Assembly (NCBI GenBank): GCA_031769625.1
Contig: JAUIMM010000688.1
Location: forward strand, 749,001 to 813,000
Length of the DNA stretch: 64,000 nt
Direction: 5' to 3'
DNA from: Taudactylus pleione
Lineage: Eukaryota; Chordata; Amphibia; Anura; Myobatrachidae
Each line of letters opens with the position of its first letter. The first letter of the stretch is position 1. This document shows positions 52,518-64,000 of this stretch, one piece after another. Under the pieces are notes generated by a model that did no database searches, had not been told where the DNA came from, and was given only the letters and a program-made list of their open reading frames with translations. The position numbers and the translations under genes were made by a program.

Positions 52518-55500
52518 TAGTGAGCACTGCAACACTCCGCATTATATGGTGGGCACTGCGACCCTGCATTATATGGTGGGCAGTGCGACCCTGCATTATA
52601 TGGCGGGCTCTGCGACCCTGCATTATATGGTGAGCACTGCGACTCTGCATTATATGGTGAGCACTGCAACACTCCTCATTATATGGTGGGCACTGCGATC
52701 CTGCATTATATGGTGGGCTCTGCGACCCTGCATTATATGGTGAGCACTGCGACTCTGCATTATATGGTGGGCACTGCAACACTCTCTGCATTGTATAGGG
52801 GGCAATGCAACACACCACATTATATGGTGGGCACTGCAACACTCTCTGCATTGTATGGGGGGCACTGCAACACTCCGCATTATATGGTGGGCACTGCGAC
52901 CCTGCATTATATGGTGAGCACTGTGACACTCTCTACATTATATGGTGGGCACTGCGACCCTGCATTATATGGTGAGCACTGTGACACTCTGCATTATATG
53001 GTGGGCACTGCGACACACTGCATTATAGCATTATATGGTGGGCACTGCGACACTGCATTATATGGTGGGCACTGTGACACTCTGCATTATATGGTGGGCA
53101 CTGCGACACACTGCATTATATGGTGAGCACTGCGACACACTGCATTATATGGCGAGCACTGCGACACTCTGCATTATATGGTGGGCACTGTGACACTATC
53201 TACATTATATGGTGGGCACTGCGACACACTGCATTCTATGGTGGGCACTGTGACACTCTGCATTATATGGTGAGCACTGCGACTCTGCATTATATGGTGG
53301 GCACTGCAACACTCTCTGCATTGTATAGGGGGCAATGCAACACTCCACATTATATGGTGGGCACTGCAACACTCTCTGCATTGTATGGGGGGCACTGCAA
53401 CACTCCGCATTATATGGTGGGCACTGCGACCCTGCATTATATGGTGAGCACTGTGACACTCTCTACATTATATGGTGGGCACTGCGACCCTGCATTATAT
53501 GGTGAGCACTGTGACACTCTGCATTATATGGTGGGCACTGCAACACACTGCATTATAGCATTATATGGTGGGCACTGCGACACTGCATTATATGGTGGGC
53601 ACTGTGACACTCTGCATTATATGGTGGGCACTGCGACACACTGCATTATATGGTGAGCACTGCGACACACTGCATTATATGGCGAGCACTGCGACACTCT
53701 GCATTATATGGTGGGCACTGTGACACTATCTACATTATATGGTGGGCACTGCGACACACTGCATTCTATGGTGGGCACTGTGACACTCTGCATTATATGG
53801 TGGGCACTGCGACACACTGCATTATATGGTGAGCACTGGGACACTCTGCATTATATGGTGGGCACTGCGACACACTCTGCATTATATGGTGGGCACTGCA
53901 ACACACTCTGCATTATATGGTGGGCACTGCGACACTCTCTGCATTATATGGTGGGCACTGCGACACACTCTGCATTATATGGTGGGCACTGCGACACTCT
54001 GCATTATATGGTGGGCACTGCGACACACTCTGCATTATATGGTGAGCACTGCGACTCTGCATTATATGGTGAGCACTGCAACACTCCGCATTATATGGTG
54101 GGCACTGCGACCCTGCATTATATGGTGGGCACTGCGATCCTGCATTATATGGCGGGCTCGGCGACCCTGCATTATATGGTGAGCACTGCGACTCTGCATT
54201 ATATGGTGGCCACTGCAACACTCTCTGCATTGTATAGGGGGCACTGCAACACTCTCTGCATTGTATGGGGGGCACTGCAACACCGCATTATATGGTGGGC
54301 ACTGCGACACACTGCATTCTATGGTGGGCACTGTGACACTCTGCATTATATGGTGGGCACTGCGACACACTGCATTATATGGTGGGCACTGCGACACACT
54401 GCATTATATGGTGGGCACTGTGACACTCTGCATTATATGGTGGGCACTGGGACACTCTGCATTATATGGTGGGCACTGCGACACACTCTGCATTATATGG
54501 TGGGCACTGCGACACTCTGCATTATATGGTGGGCACTGCGACACTCTCTGCATTATATGGTGGGCACTGCAACACACTCTGCATTATATGGTGGGCACTG
54601 CGACACTCTCTGCATTATATGGTGGGCACTGCGACACTCTCTGCATTATATGGTGGGCACTGCGACACACTCTGCATTATATGGTGAGCACTGCGACACA
54701 CTGCATTATATGGTGGGCACTGCGACACACTGCATTATATGGTGGGCACTGCGAACACTCTGCATTATATGGTGAGCACTGCGACACACTCTGCATTATA
54801 TGGTGGGCACTGCGACTCTGCATTATATGGTGAGCACTGCAACACTCCGCATTATATGGTGGGCACTGCGACCCTGCATTATATGGTGGGCACTGCGATC
54901 CTGCATTATATGGCGGGCTCTGCGACCCTGCATTATATGGTGAGCACTGCAACTCTGCATTATATGGTGGCCACTGCAACACTCTCTGCATTGTATAGGG
55001 GGCACTGCAACACTCCGCATTATATGGTGGGCACTGCAACACTCTCTGCATTGTATGGGGGGCACTGCAACACTCCGCATTATATGGTGGGCACTGCGAC
55101 CCTGCATTATATGGTGGACACTGCGATCCTGCATTATATGGTGAGCACTGTGACACTCTGCATTATATGGTGGGCACTGCGACACACTGCATTATATGGT
55201 GGGCACTGCGACACACTGCATTATATGGTGGGCACTGTGACACTCTGCATTATATGGTGGGCACTGCGACACACTGCATTATATGGCGGGCACTGTGACA
55301 CACTGCATTATATAGCGGGCACTGCGACACTCTGCATTATATGGTGAGCACTGCGACTCTGCATTATATGGTGAGCACTGTGACACTATCTACATTATAT
55401 GGTGGGCACTGCGACACTGCATTCTATGGTGGGCACTGTGACACTCTGCATTCTATGGTGGGCACTGCGACACACTCTGCATTATATGGTGAGCACTGCG

Positions 55501-57278
55501 ACACTCTCCATTATATGGTGAGCACTGCGACACATTCTGCATTATATGGTGAGCACTGCGACACTCTATGCATTATATGGTGAGAACTGCGACACTGCAT
55601 TATATGGTGAGCACTGCGACACTGCATTGTATGGTGAGAACTGCGACACTGCATTATTTGGTGGGCACTGCGACACTGCATTTTATGGTGAGCACTGAGA
55701 CACTGCATTGTATGGTGAGAACTGCGACACTGCATTATGTGGTGGGCACTGCGACACTCTCTACATTATATGGTGGGCACTGTGACACTCTGCATTATAT
55801 TGTGGGCACTGCAACGCTACATTATATGGTGGGCACTGCGACACTGCATTTTATGGTGAGCACTGCGACACTGCATTATGTGGTGGGCACTGCGACACTC
55901 TCTACATTATATGGTGGGCACTGCAACGCTACATTATATGGTGGGCACTGCGACACACTGCATTATATGGTGGGCATGGCGACACTCTGCATTATATGGT
56001 GGGCACTGTGACACACACTGCATTATATGGTGAGCACTGTGACACTCTATGCATTATATGGTGGGCACTGCGACACTCTACATTATATGGTGGGCACTGC
56101 GACACACTCTGCATTATATGGTGGGCACTGCGACACTCTCTGCATTATATGGTGGGCACTGCGACACACTACATTATATGGTGAGCACTGCGACACTCTC
56201 TCCATTATATGGTGGGCACTGCAACACTCTATGCATTATGTGGTGGGTGCTGTGACACTCTGCATTATATGGTGGGCGCTGCGACACTCTCTGCATTATA
56301 TGGTGAGAACTGCGACACTCTGCATTATATGGTGGGCACTGTGACACTCTCTGCATTATATGGTGGGCACTGCGACACTCTACATTATATGGTGAGCACT
56401 GCGACACTCTCTGCATTATATGGTGGGCACTGTGACACTCTGCATTATATGGTGTGCACTGCGACACTCTCTGCATTATATGGTGGGCACTGCGACACTC
56501 TCTCCATTATATGGTGAGCACTGCGACACTCTCTGCATTATATGGTGGGCACTGCGACACACTCTGCATTATATGGTGGCACTGCGACACACTCTGCATT
56601 ATATGGTGGGGACTGCGACACTCTCTGCATTATATGGTGGGCACTGCGACACACTCTGCATTATACGGTGAGCACTGCGACACACTGCATTATATGGTGG
56701 GCACTGCGACACACACTGCATTATATGGTGAGCACTGCGACACACTGCATTATATGGTGGGCACTGCGACACTCTGCATTATATGGTGGGCACTGCGACA
56801 CACTCTGCATTATATGGTGAGCACTGCGACACTCTCTGCATTTTATGGTGGGCACTGCGACACTCTCTGCATTATATGGTGGGCACTATGACACTCTCTG
56901 CATTATACGGTAGGCACTGCGACACTCTGCATTATATGGTGGGCACTACGACACTGCATTATATGGTGGACACTGTGACTCTGCATTATATGGTGGGCAC
57001 TGTGACTCTGCATTATATGGTGGGCAGTATGACTGCATTATATGGTGGGCACTGCGACTCTGCATTATATGGTGGTCGCTGTGATGTTCTCTGCATTATT
57101 TGGATGGAACTGCGACAGTCTCTGCATTATATGGTGGTCATTGTGACATTATCTGCATTATATGATGGTCACTGCAATGTTCTCGGCATTATATGGCCAT
57201 CAATGCATTGTTCTCTGTATAGTATGGTGGTCACTGCAATGTTCTCTGCATAGTATGGCGGTCACTGCAATGCTCTGT
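52518..57278. repeat. Satellite of about 29 bp, roughly 165 units
   Basis: The unit is GGGCACTGCGACACTCTGCA-TTATATGGT, with length variants of 25-31 bp from ACCC, ACAC, ACACTCT and ACACACTCT alternatives. A 530-bp block is duplicated almost exactly (about 52751-53270 and 53281-53800). Units become more divergent toward 57278. Many long frames stay open on both strands, but the readings are only the repeat (HYMVGTAT, ALYGGHCD, IIWWALRH). Not coding. Confidence 0.95.
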
Positions 57279-57779
57279 GATGGGTGAGGTAGTGTAGTAT
57301 AGGCAGCAATACCTAGCCAGTGAGTTATGAAATAGTTGAGCCTGCATTCTCCATTGAAAAGTATAGATACCACAGAATAAATTAGGCAGGCGCTGGCACC
57401 TTAATGTAACAGTAATAAAATATGGGTGTTCCCTCTCCGTACATGCATTTCAGATTTTACGATGCTGACAGCTGTATCCAGACCCAGGGTGATGAGAACT
57501 ACAGCTGCTAATCCTTATGCCTTCTGGAGACTAGACGTAAACATTATTACTTACCTGAGTTTACACTATAGCTAGAATACCAGATTCATTATTGGTATTT
57601 TTTTTATCCTTAATATGGCTCTGGTTACATGTAGTGTTCTTCCTTTACTAAGGCTCCTCTGGTAGCTAGCCCACCCCCCCTCGGTTGTCCACACCCATAG
57701 CTGGCCACACCCCTCCCTCCAGTGGGCCCCTACCATTGCATTCCCCTGTGGGCCCTTCATGCCCCAGTCCGGCACTGGA
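57279..57779. other. Unannotated stretch
   Basis: Flank of the satellite; no repeat or gene recognised. 57655-57780 has C-rich DNA possibly belonging to the element at 57780. Confidence 0.3.
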
Positions 57780-58025
57780 TCTACCAAAGCAAGCCAATTT
57801 AAGAGGGGAGGCAGCGACGGAACCGGGCGCTCTGAGTATTTTTCGCCCAACACTGACGTCTCTTGCTCCAAATGTATGGAAGCGGTGAACTTTTGTAAAA
57901 GTGTGTATGGATGACCAGGTAGCTGCTCTGCACATCTTCTCTACCAAGGCACCTTGCAGCACAGCCCAAGAAGCCCCGACAGCACAAGTCGAATGGGCCC
58001 AAATTGTAGATGGAACCGACAGATT
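57780..58025 (-). pseudogene. DIRS tyrosine recombinase fragment (minus strand)
   Basis: On the minus strand the reading MCRAATWSSIHTFTKVHRFH, then GARDVSVGRKIL, matches the C-terminal block of the recombinase at 42250-42350 (ICKAATWSSVHTF). It contains the position of the catalytic Tyr, here His-Arg-Phe-His, so that residue seems lost. A frameshift lies upstream. It belongs to a DIRS family different from the 38755 element. Confidence 0.65.
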
Positions 58026-58034
58026 TGTAGATTT

Positions 58035-58382
58035 GCCATTTAAAGGGCGTGCCTAATTAGCAAAGTAGCGTCATTGTACACGTCACCTGCATGTATTTCA
58101 GCCAGCGCTGATCGCTGTGCTTGCGTCAGGCTAAGGCAACCCCAAGGACTGCGAGCAGCTCCGATGGCTCTCAATGGTGCCGATTAATCCTTCATTTCCT
58201 GGAGATGACGTGTGTTGCAAGTGGCAAGGGGGCGTCTACAGACATTTGCGAGCGCACTTTGCCATAGCTCGCTAAAACATAGTGGGCATCCTTACGCGAC
58301 GCAGTGTGAGCGCTTAATTTAAATATCCGGCCCCTTTTTGCCAGCGAGCAATCACATCTTGCGAGCGGGTCTGAATGAGCTC
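58035..58382 (+). mobile_element. MITE family B, truncated copy 2
   Basis: From CATTTAAAGGGCGTGCCTAA to GCGAGCGGGTCTGAATGAGC it follows the right half of the element at 2013 (GCATTTTAAGGGTGTGCATA, TTTAAATATCCG, CTGAATCAGG). The left half is absent. Confidence 0.6.
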
Positions 58383-58926
58383 CTAAGGGTACTGAGAGTA
58401 TTCAGGCCTACTCTATTTTTATATATGAAGGAAGTATTTTAGTATAAGAATTGTACGTCCTTAAATAAGGTCATCAAGCGAAATATAATCTAAAATCATA
58501 GTACAGAGAGATAAAGAAAATAAATTTTATAAGTGAATAAAGAATTATTTAAAACCAAGGCTGTGTGCTGTCTTTATTTATAAGTCTATTATAGTTTAGT
58601 CACTATGTGTGTTTAAACAAATATATATGTGTATCTCTTCTTACATTTGATACATTTACCGCATTGTTTTAAGATACAAAAGTGTTAAAAGAGACTGTCA
58701 GTCAGAGATATAGTTACTTCCAGCCTGGCTCTTATCATTCAGTCCAGGCTACATACTTGCTCATTATGCTATATATAATACATATATATCCAAGGATTTC
58801 AGTGTAATAATAATTTATATTTAATTGTACCACATGATTGTGTTGTTAGGATACTTTTATTTTATATTCCTTTTATTATAGCTATAGTACATAGTTAAAA
58901 AGTGGCAGCTTCACATGGTGGACTAT
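58383..58926. other. Unannotated AT-rich stretch
   Basis: No paired ends, exons or arrays recognised. Confidence 0.35.
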
Positions 58927-59399
58927 GGGCCCAATTCAGAGCAGCTCGCAAGTGGCTCGATGTTAATGCCCTGCGCACGCGCCGTGTCCGCGAGCCCCAC
59001 TGAGTGACTGAAGTTCAGTTGCTATGGGGCTCGCTACAAGACGGGGCGGCTGTCGATGTTGATTGACAGCTCGCCCTGTTTTGTGGGCGGGTAGGGGGGT
59101 GGCCAGACAAACATAGGCGTTCCCTTAGGAACGCCTGGCGTTTGTCGGGAGGGGTTACTGACATCACTAGTGATGTCAATAGTGGACTTCCTGCTCTATT
59201 AGAGCAGGAAGTCCACTCGGGCTTGTGGCAGCTAGACACTACCGCAGGGTCTCGTCGCAAGCCCGATGGTCGCGATTATCGCGACGGTCTCCTGGCCACT
59301 CGCACAAGCTGTGGGTGGTCTCCCACAGCTTAGCGAGCGGCTGGAGAGAAAAAATAAAAATACGCCCGCATTCAGAGCAAGCGGTTCTGAATGAGGTCC
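58927..59399 (+). mobile_element. Hairpin-chain MITE, family A, copy 4
   Basis: Termini GGGCCCAATTCAGAGC and GGTTCTGAATGAGGTCC, target duplication TAT (58924-58926 and 59400-59402). Keeps the ACTGACATCACTAGTGATGT and GACTTCCTGCTCTATTAGAG hairpins. Shorter (473 bp) because the early BstUI-like hairpin and the right-end palindrome are reduced. Confidence 0.8.
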
Positions 59400-59489
59400 T
59401 ATATCTGCTGTTTGTACTCTTCATTGTTCCCATGCATTAATCCAAGACAGAAAAGGGTTAAACCAATTCTGAATTCCTTGGTCAAATAT

Positions 59490-59905
59490 TTAATACAAGC
59501 ACATAAAGCCTATAAAGATGATGGTTCTCTGTAGCAAAAAGATGCTAAAAGTGTCATTAAGCGTCTGTGTTGCTTTGTTCCTATATTGAGTATAGGCAGA
59601 TAGGGGCTATGAAGATTGTAATGCTCCGTAGCAAACACTAAGGTGTCTCTTTTATATATATGCACAGTCACTCGTCCTGCTGTCAGGAAAATATAGTATA
59701 TAATAGAGCTCTCTGTCTACACACATAAAGGCTATAAAGATGATGGTCTCTGTAGCAAAAACATGCTAAAAGTGTCTTATTAAGCATCTGTGTTTGATCA
59801 TATATATTTAGTGCATGCGGATAAGGGCTATATATGCATACAGCTACTTATCCTGGGAACAAGGGAAAATTATATATAGGAAAATTCCCTGTCTGCACAC
59901 GTGGA
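59490..59905. repeat. Degenerate direct repeat, period about 225 bp
   Basis: CACATAAAGCCTATAAAGAT and CACATAAAGGCTATAAAGAT (59501 and 59721) head two copies, each followed by GATGGT..CTCTGTAGCAAAAA and TGCTAAAAGTGTC. A third weaker unit starts near 59608 (GGGGCTATGAAGATTG). Function unknown. Confidence 0.6.
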
Positions 59906-60010
59906 GATCACTACGTTAGTTTAACCTAAAGTGACCGTGGTTCAATAGATACCAGCCACGTATTCACTGATAAATCCAGTACTTAGGAACATGTCAGATT
60001 ACACTCGTAA

Positions 60011-60408
60011 AGCTGGCCATACACGCTACAATTATCGGGGCGATCCGCTCGATATCCGCGGGTCACCCCCCGATAATTGTAGCATGTGTGCGGTCGACCG
60101 AGGGTTAAAAATTGCTCGGTCGGGCATGCCGGATTATTCAGCATGTCCGATGCGATATTTATGGGGTAAACTATCGGCCGCACCGGGCAGTGTATGCCCA
60201 GCCGGCCGACAGACAGACATTTCCGGTGTTCCTGCCCATGGAAGCAACAGGGAAATGTCTCCTCCCCCGGGGGCGGAGCGCAGATGTCGGGGCTAATACA
60301 CTGTGAGTAATCTTACAGTGTATACCGCGGGCATCTGCGGCTGGCAGGCTGCCAGTTAAAATGTCTGTCGGTCTGATAGGCATTTTATCTGGCCGTGTAG
60401 GCCCAGCT
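60011..60408. mobile_element. MITE with AGCTGGCCATACACG termini
   Basis: Left AGCTGGCCATACACGCTACA and right GGCCGTGTAGGCCCAGCT, target duplication TAA (60008-60010 and 60409-60411). Interior has CAATTATCGGGGCGATC / CCCCGATAATTG arms. Related in termini and target to 31524. Confidence 0.72.
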
Positions 60409-61600
60409 TAACTATAGCTCTCCTTCTCATGTATAGCTTTTTTATTTGCACAAATCTCTGGAGGCTACTAAATGCTGGCTAATACATCATAATATAAACC
60501 CAGCTCCTGTGTAGTCCTTCCCGTAGTCTCCGTGCTGACAGTTTCTTAATTAAAACAGGTCAGTCTCGCAGTGTAGCAGATCCTGCACGCTCTCACTACA
60601 TTGACTGCATTTGTCTAAAGGATACTATATCACAGATGGCATTTCCGCAAAGAGATGTAATTTCCACACACACTTAAATAGACATAAATCAACATATGTA
60701 TTATTAGACAGCACACAGCTACATGCCAACGTGCATTTTGCTTCAAGCTTTCTCAAGGCATAGGAGCCAGAGCCCGCCTGCTTCAGGATTTAAATACCAT
60801 GTAAGCCTATCACAGGATAAAGGTGAGTCTTCCAATCAGAAAAGAGAAGGGATTGTGACATCACTACTGAGTGTTCCGATTATTAGAGCTATGGGATATA
60901 CTGTAGAGAAACATCGCTCACTGATTATGCACCCTATAATAGGTATCAATTAAATGAACATCGATGTAACTAGTGTCGAAGCCGGATAATTGGCTGAGAC
61001 AAGATCAGTTTAAAATTAGATCAGGGCGACGCCATTTTGCAAATGGCAATGAGACGCCATTTTGGGACTGGCCGCACAGCGCCATTTTAGTGAAACTCGC
61101 CATTATAAGTACATACGGCGATGCTATTATTTAGCGTCATGCGATTCCCACACCATGTAAATACAGACAGTCATTAATGCATATAAAATGATTATCCCCG
61201 CAAAACACGTACCATGGTGTATTCCACAAAACACATAGTCGCACAGCGCTAACTAGCGTCTTTTCCAAAATCCCCAATACTTACACACTGCACACTTACA
61301 TAAAAGGTTCCCTAGTATTAAAGTGTAATATTCAAGGTTTATTCAGTAATTATTAATGTTGTGAAATAAAGATTATTTGATATCTAAGGTTTAGTACATG
61401 GTAAGCAGACTGTGTTTGGTGTTGTACTGATCCACTGTGTCTCAACAGATTTCCGGTATCATCGGTGAGAAGTTCGCAACATGCGTCTGCAAACTATGGA
61501 CTATAGAGAGTTAAAACATTAAAATGTACTCTGTAATGTTCGCATCTTAGATTAGCATGCAGCGGTAAAAAGGACACAAAGGGCGGTTGGAGGCAGTTTG
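60409..61600. other. Possible retroviral U3-like or intergenic DNA
   Basis: Contains four GCCATTTT-type motifs in 80 bp (61030, 61053, 61080 and 61099), which resemble YY1 sites, and AATAAA near 61358. Whether it belongs to the provirus cannot be settled, since the matching 3' copy is outside the window. Confidence 0.3.
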
Positions 61601-63022
61601 TGTATATTTGAATTGACCTATGAACTATCCTGTAACAAAAGCACCTTTAAGAAGAACCAATGGAATCATGTCAAACTTGTCTATTGTATTGCCTATCCCT
61701 GTAACTTGTCTATTGTATTGCCTATCCCTGTAACTTGTCTATTGTATTGCCTATCCCATGTGCGCTCTCTGACCCCAGTCTTGAGTCTTCTTGCTGTGCT
61801 GTTGACGGAGGTTTCTAATGCTGATGCCGGTATCTCGGCCCAGAGCGCGTGCGTATGTAACAACTGTACCTTGGGTTTGTATTATTTATTTGCGCTAATT
61901 GTCTTTGGATCACAGCATGTAACCATGTTTTTATATTGAATAATATCTTTTTGTGCTTTGGAACCACATTCAATGTCTGAAAGCAATTATTTACTGTGCG
62001 ACTCATTACGCTGAACAGTGACAATTTTAGAAGGTATAGGAAGGAATATTGTTTAGAAGGTATAGATAGGTAGGAATCGATAGTTGGGTAGCACTCGGTA
62101 GCGATCTCTCAGCAAACGGGTGGAGGCGCCATAGCAGGAGAACGCATTGTGCCTTTGAAATCTGCTACCACTTTGTTGCTGAGAGTCCACTACCTGTTAT
62201 TGTGGCTTTAGGAGCGCTGATTGAGAATCCGGGGACGAGGGAGGAAAAAGTTTGTTTTCCTTCATCAATAGTTTTTTTGTGTTAAAAAGGGGAAGTCGCA
62301 GTATTGTGTATGCGACCAAGTTGCACTATAGCGTAAAGTCATAATACGTGTTGTGTAGTAGTCGCATTATTGTGTATGCGACTAGTAGCACAATAGCGTA
62401 TGTGGATTTCCTGTATTGCTGCCATGTGTTTTAAACAAAGCCGTTGAGAGTGCACAGTGATATTGATAGATAGCATTGTTGTACATACATTGATCAGTGT
62501 TGTCATAGTCTGGGAAATGTGTATTTTTCTGCGCAGGAAAAGGGTGTGTAACAGTGAGTATTTGTTGGTAGGGGTAACATGTTCCCTAGTTAAGGGTATC
62601 GTAGGACCCTTAAGTGCTAGGCGCAAGGGTTGGCCTAGTAGCTCGGTAGTAGATACCGTTCTATACACATAGGCAGGTGTAGTTGTTGTCTTTGTTGTAG
62701 GTTCGGCTCCCAGTGTGATTACAGTATTCAGTGATCAGTTAGGGTTATTTGAGCATTGTAATTGAACCGCACAGTTTTGGCTAAATTGTGATTGTGAACT
62801 GAGCAAAGGGTGGAGGAAATCACTGAAAGGGTGTTATTGGAATACCTACATGCTAGCAGTTGAAAGGTAGTCAAAAAGGGATCAGGTGCGTGGAAGCAGC
62901 CTGGTTATTCTTCCATAGGTTTGTGGGCGCATCCTGTTAATATCGTCCGCAGGTAAGTGAAAGTATCTTGACTGTCTTTCACCAGTTTAAATCTCCATTG
63001 AAAAGCTTAGGGTTCTCCCAGA
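61600..63022 (+). other. Probable LTR and leader of an endogenous retrovirus
   Basis: Non-coding DNA directly before gag. It has a strong splice-donor-like sequence (GCAGGTAAGTG, about 62950) where retroviral leaders carry one. 62291-62402 holds two copies of a small hairpin (GTCGCA..TATTGTGTATGCGAC). I could not fix the TG...CA boundaries or a primer-binding site, so the LTR limits are unknown. Confidence 0.4.
61675..61760. repeat. 30-bp tandem repeat, three units
   Basis: CTTGTCTATTGTATTGCCTA-TCCCTGTAA recurs three times in a row. It lies within the probable 5' region of the endogenous retrovirus. Confidence 0.85.
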
Positions 63023-63950
63023 ATGGGGGCCAAGCAAACGGTAGAGATGTTAGATGATGTGCTGCTGTTGGAAGCGCCGCTTGGATCGGCACGCCATATT
63101 ATGCATACTAAGTACGGTGCTTATGCAATTAGGTACTGTGATGTATGGTTTAAAATGACGATGAAGAGTGTTAGACCTTTTCCCAGAATTGGCAGCTTTG
63201 ATAAGGATGTATTGAACAGTGTCTGAGATAGCATTTGTATGGTGCGCTCTCCAATGAAAAAGGTAAAATATAACGAGTGTTTAAAATTATGGCAGCGTGA
63301 GGGGGATGTGTGGCTTAAAGCTGTGCATGCGGCTCAAACTAGCGTCGCGAGCATGTTACCGGAGTACACCCGCAGCGCTAAACTGTGGTGTGTGCGCGCC
63401 GCGAGATAGCGCGCACCAGCAGCAAGGTAGCATTGCGGAAGGTATTGCCAGTGGTTCACGCGCACCACCACCACCCTATGCGGATTGGGATGCAGGTACA
63501 GTTGTTGAAAAAACCCATAAAAATGTAACAAGTAACATGTACCCTCTCTTGAGTAATCACAAGGAAAATGTTTATGATGCAGATGATGAACCTGTCGTTA
63601 TGTCTGCCATTTCCCATGCTGTACACATGTTAGATGCTCCATCACAACAAGCACAAGTGGTGCCGCCATCTCCACCAGTGATAGTACAGGAAGTGTTAAC
63701 ATCCACTGCTCCCATAGAGGAAGTTGTTAACCCTATACGTAGCAGTAATAGACTAAATCCCCAGCCAGGTAACAAGGTCAAAAGTAGCAGTGCGGCCGGT
63801 CTGCATCCCAACCGAACAATAACTGTTCCGAATGGGAATATGGATGCGAACGGTGTAGTGCCCACATGGGAGGTAGCAATGCAATATCCTTGGACAAGAG
63901 CGGAGCTAAATTCCATAATTAATGATTTCCCCGATCCTAAAAAGTAATTA
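63023..63950 (+). pseudogene. Endogenous retrovirus gag (5' part, broken)
   Basis: The reading opens with MGAKQT, a Gly-2 start typical of myristoylated matrix proteins. A TGA at 63224-63226 interrupts the matrix region, and a frameshift follows near 63400. From about 63410 a frame runs to TAA at 63945-63947. It carries PPPPYADW, a PPPY late-budding motif, in a proline-rich stretch, and then a segment with the layout of a capsid start (YPWTRAELNSIINDFPDP). The order matrix, PPPY linker, capsid is that of gamma- or epsilon-type retroviruses. It is cut off by the window edge, and pol and env are not visible. Non-functional as it stands. Confidence 0.7.
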
Positions 63951-64000
63951 GCCAAATATTTTAGAAAAATTTGGGTAGTGCTCACGAGCCAACCAATAAA

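Noticed and set aside
52546..57253. Many long open frames (up to 355 codons) on both strands with HYMVGTATLH-like repeats
   Set aside because: They are translations of the roughly 29-bp satellite in all frames. The unit lacks stop codons, and the frames have no other composition or start context.

Overview
The window looks like nuclear DNA of a frog or toad with a large, repeat-rich genome. Three things point there: exons of the KRAB-linked C2H2 zinc-finger family typical of anurans, a DIRS-type tyrosine-recombinase retrotransposon, and many Tc1, hAT and 3-bp-target MITEs. I cannot name the species from the sequence. No prokaryotic genes, CRISPR arrays, rRNA or free-standing tRNA genes were seen.

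Host genes. Only two host genes are visible, both on the + strand and paralogous. Gene 1 enters from the left edge (exons 199-319 and 3407-4200). Gene 2 spans at least 23789-35154 with eight exons whose splice sites and reading phases all agree. Each ends in one exon encoding eight C2H2 fingers. Gene 2 carries three copies of a two-exon linker module, which explains its length. A KRAB-like exon was not found for either gene. A possible promoter for gene 2 lies near 18660-18700.

Layout. 0.4-3.1 kb: intron of gene 1 with MITEs. 4.2-9.9 kb: gene 1 3' flank, a deleted Tc1, a second Tc1 fragment, a TTAA-flanked element and a large hairpin. 10.0-14.3 kb: a decayed hAT transposon with a tandem array inside its transposase. 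14.7-17.9 kb: GC-rich DNA built of successive palindromes. 18.9-22.0 kb: a 61-bp minisatellite with 5-unit higher-order structure. 23.8-35.2 kb: gene 2, with MITEs, a SINE, a DIRS end and a Tc1 in its introns. 35.6-38.1 kb: nested MITEs splitting a SINE. 38.8-42.8 kb: a nearly complete DIRS element with inverted terminal repeats and internal complementary region. 45.5-52.0 kb: a full-length but broken L1-type LINE inserted in a DIRS-like remnant. 52.5-57.3 kb: a satellite of about 29 bp. 57.8-60.4 kb: a DIRS recombinase fragment and MITEs. 61-64 kb: the 5' part of a decayed endogenous retrovirus that runs off the right edge.

How it fits together. The locus is a duplicated zinc-finger pair embedded in mobile DNA of many classes. 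Several insertions are dated relative to each other by nesting and by target-site duplications. The most distinctive signal is a MITE family made almost entirely of consecutive perfect hairpins. Similar hairpin-chain architecture recurs in the 15-17 kb region. All calls come from reading the sequence; no database search was possible.
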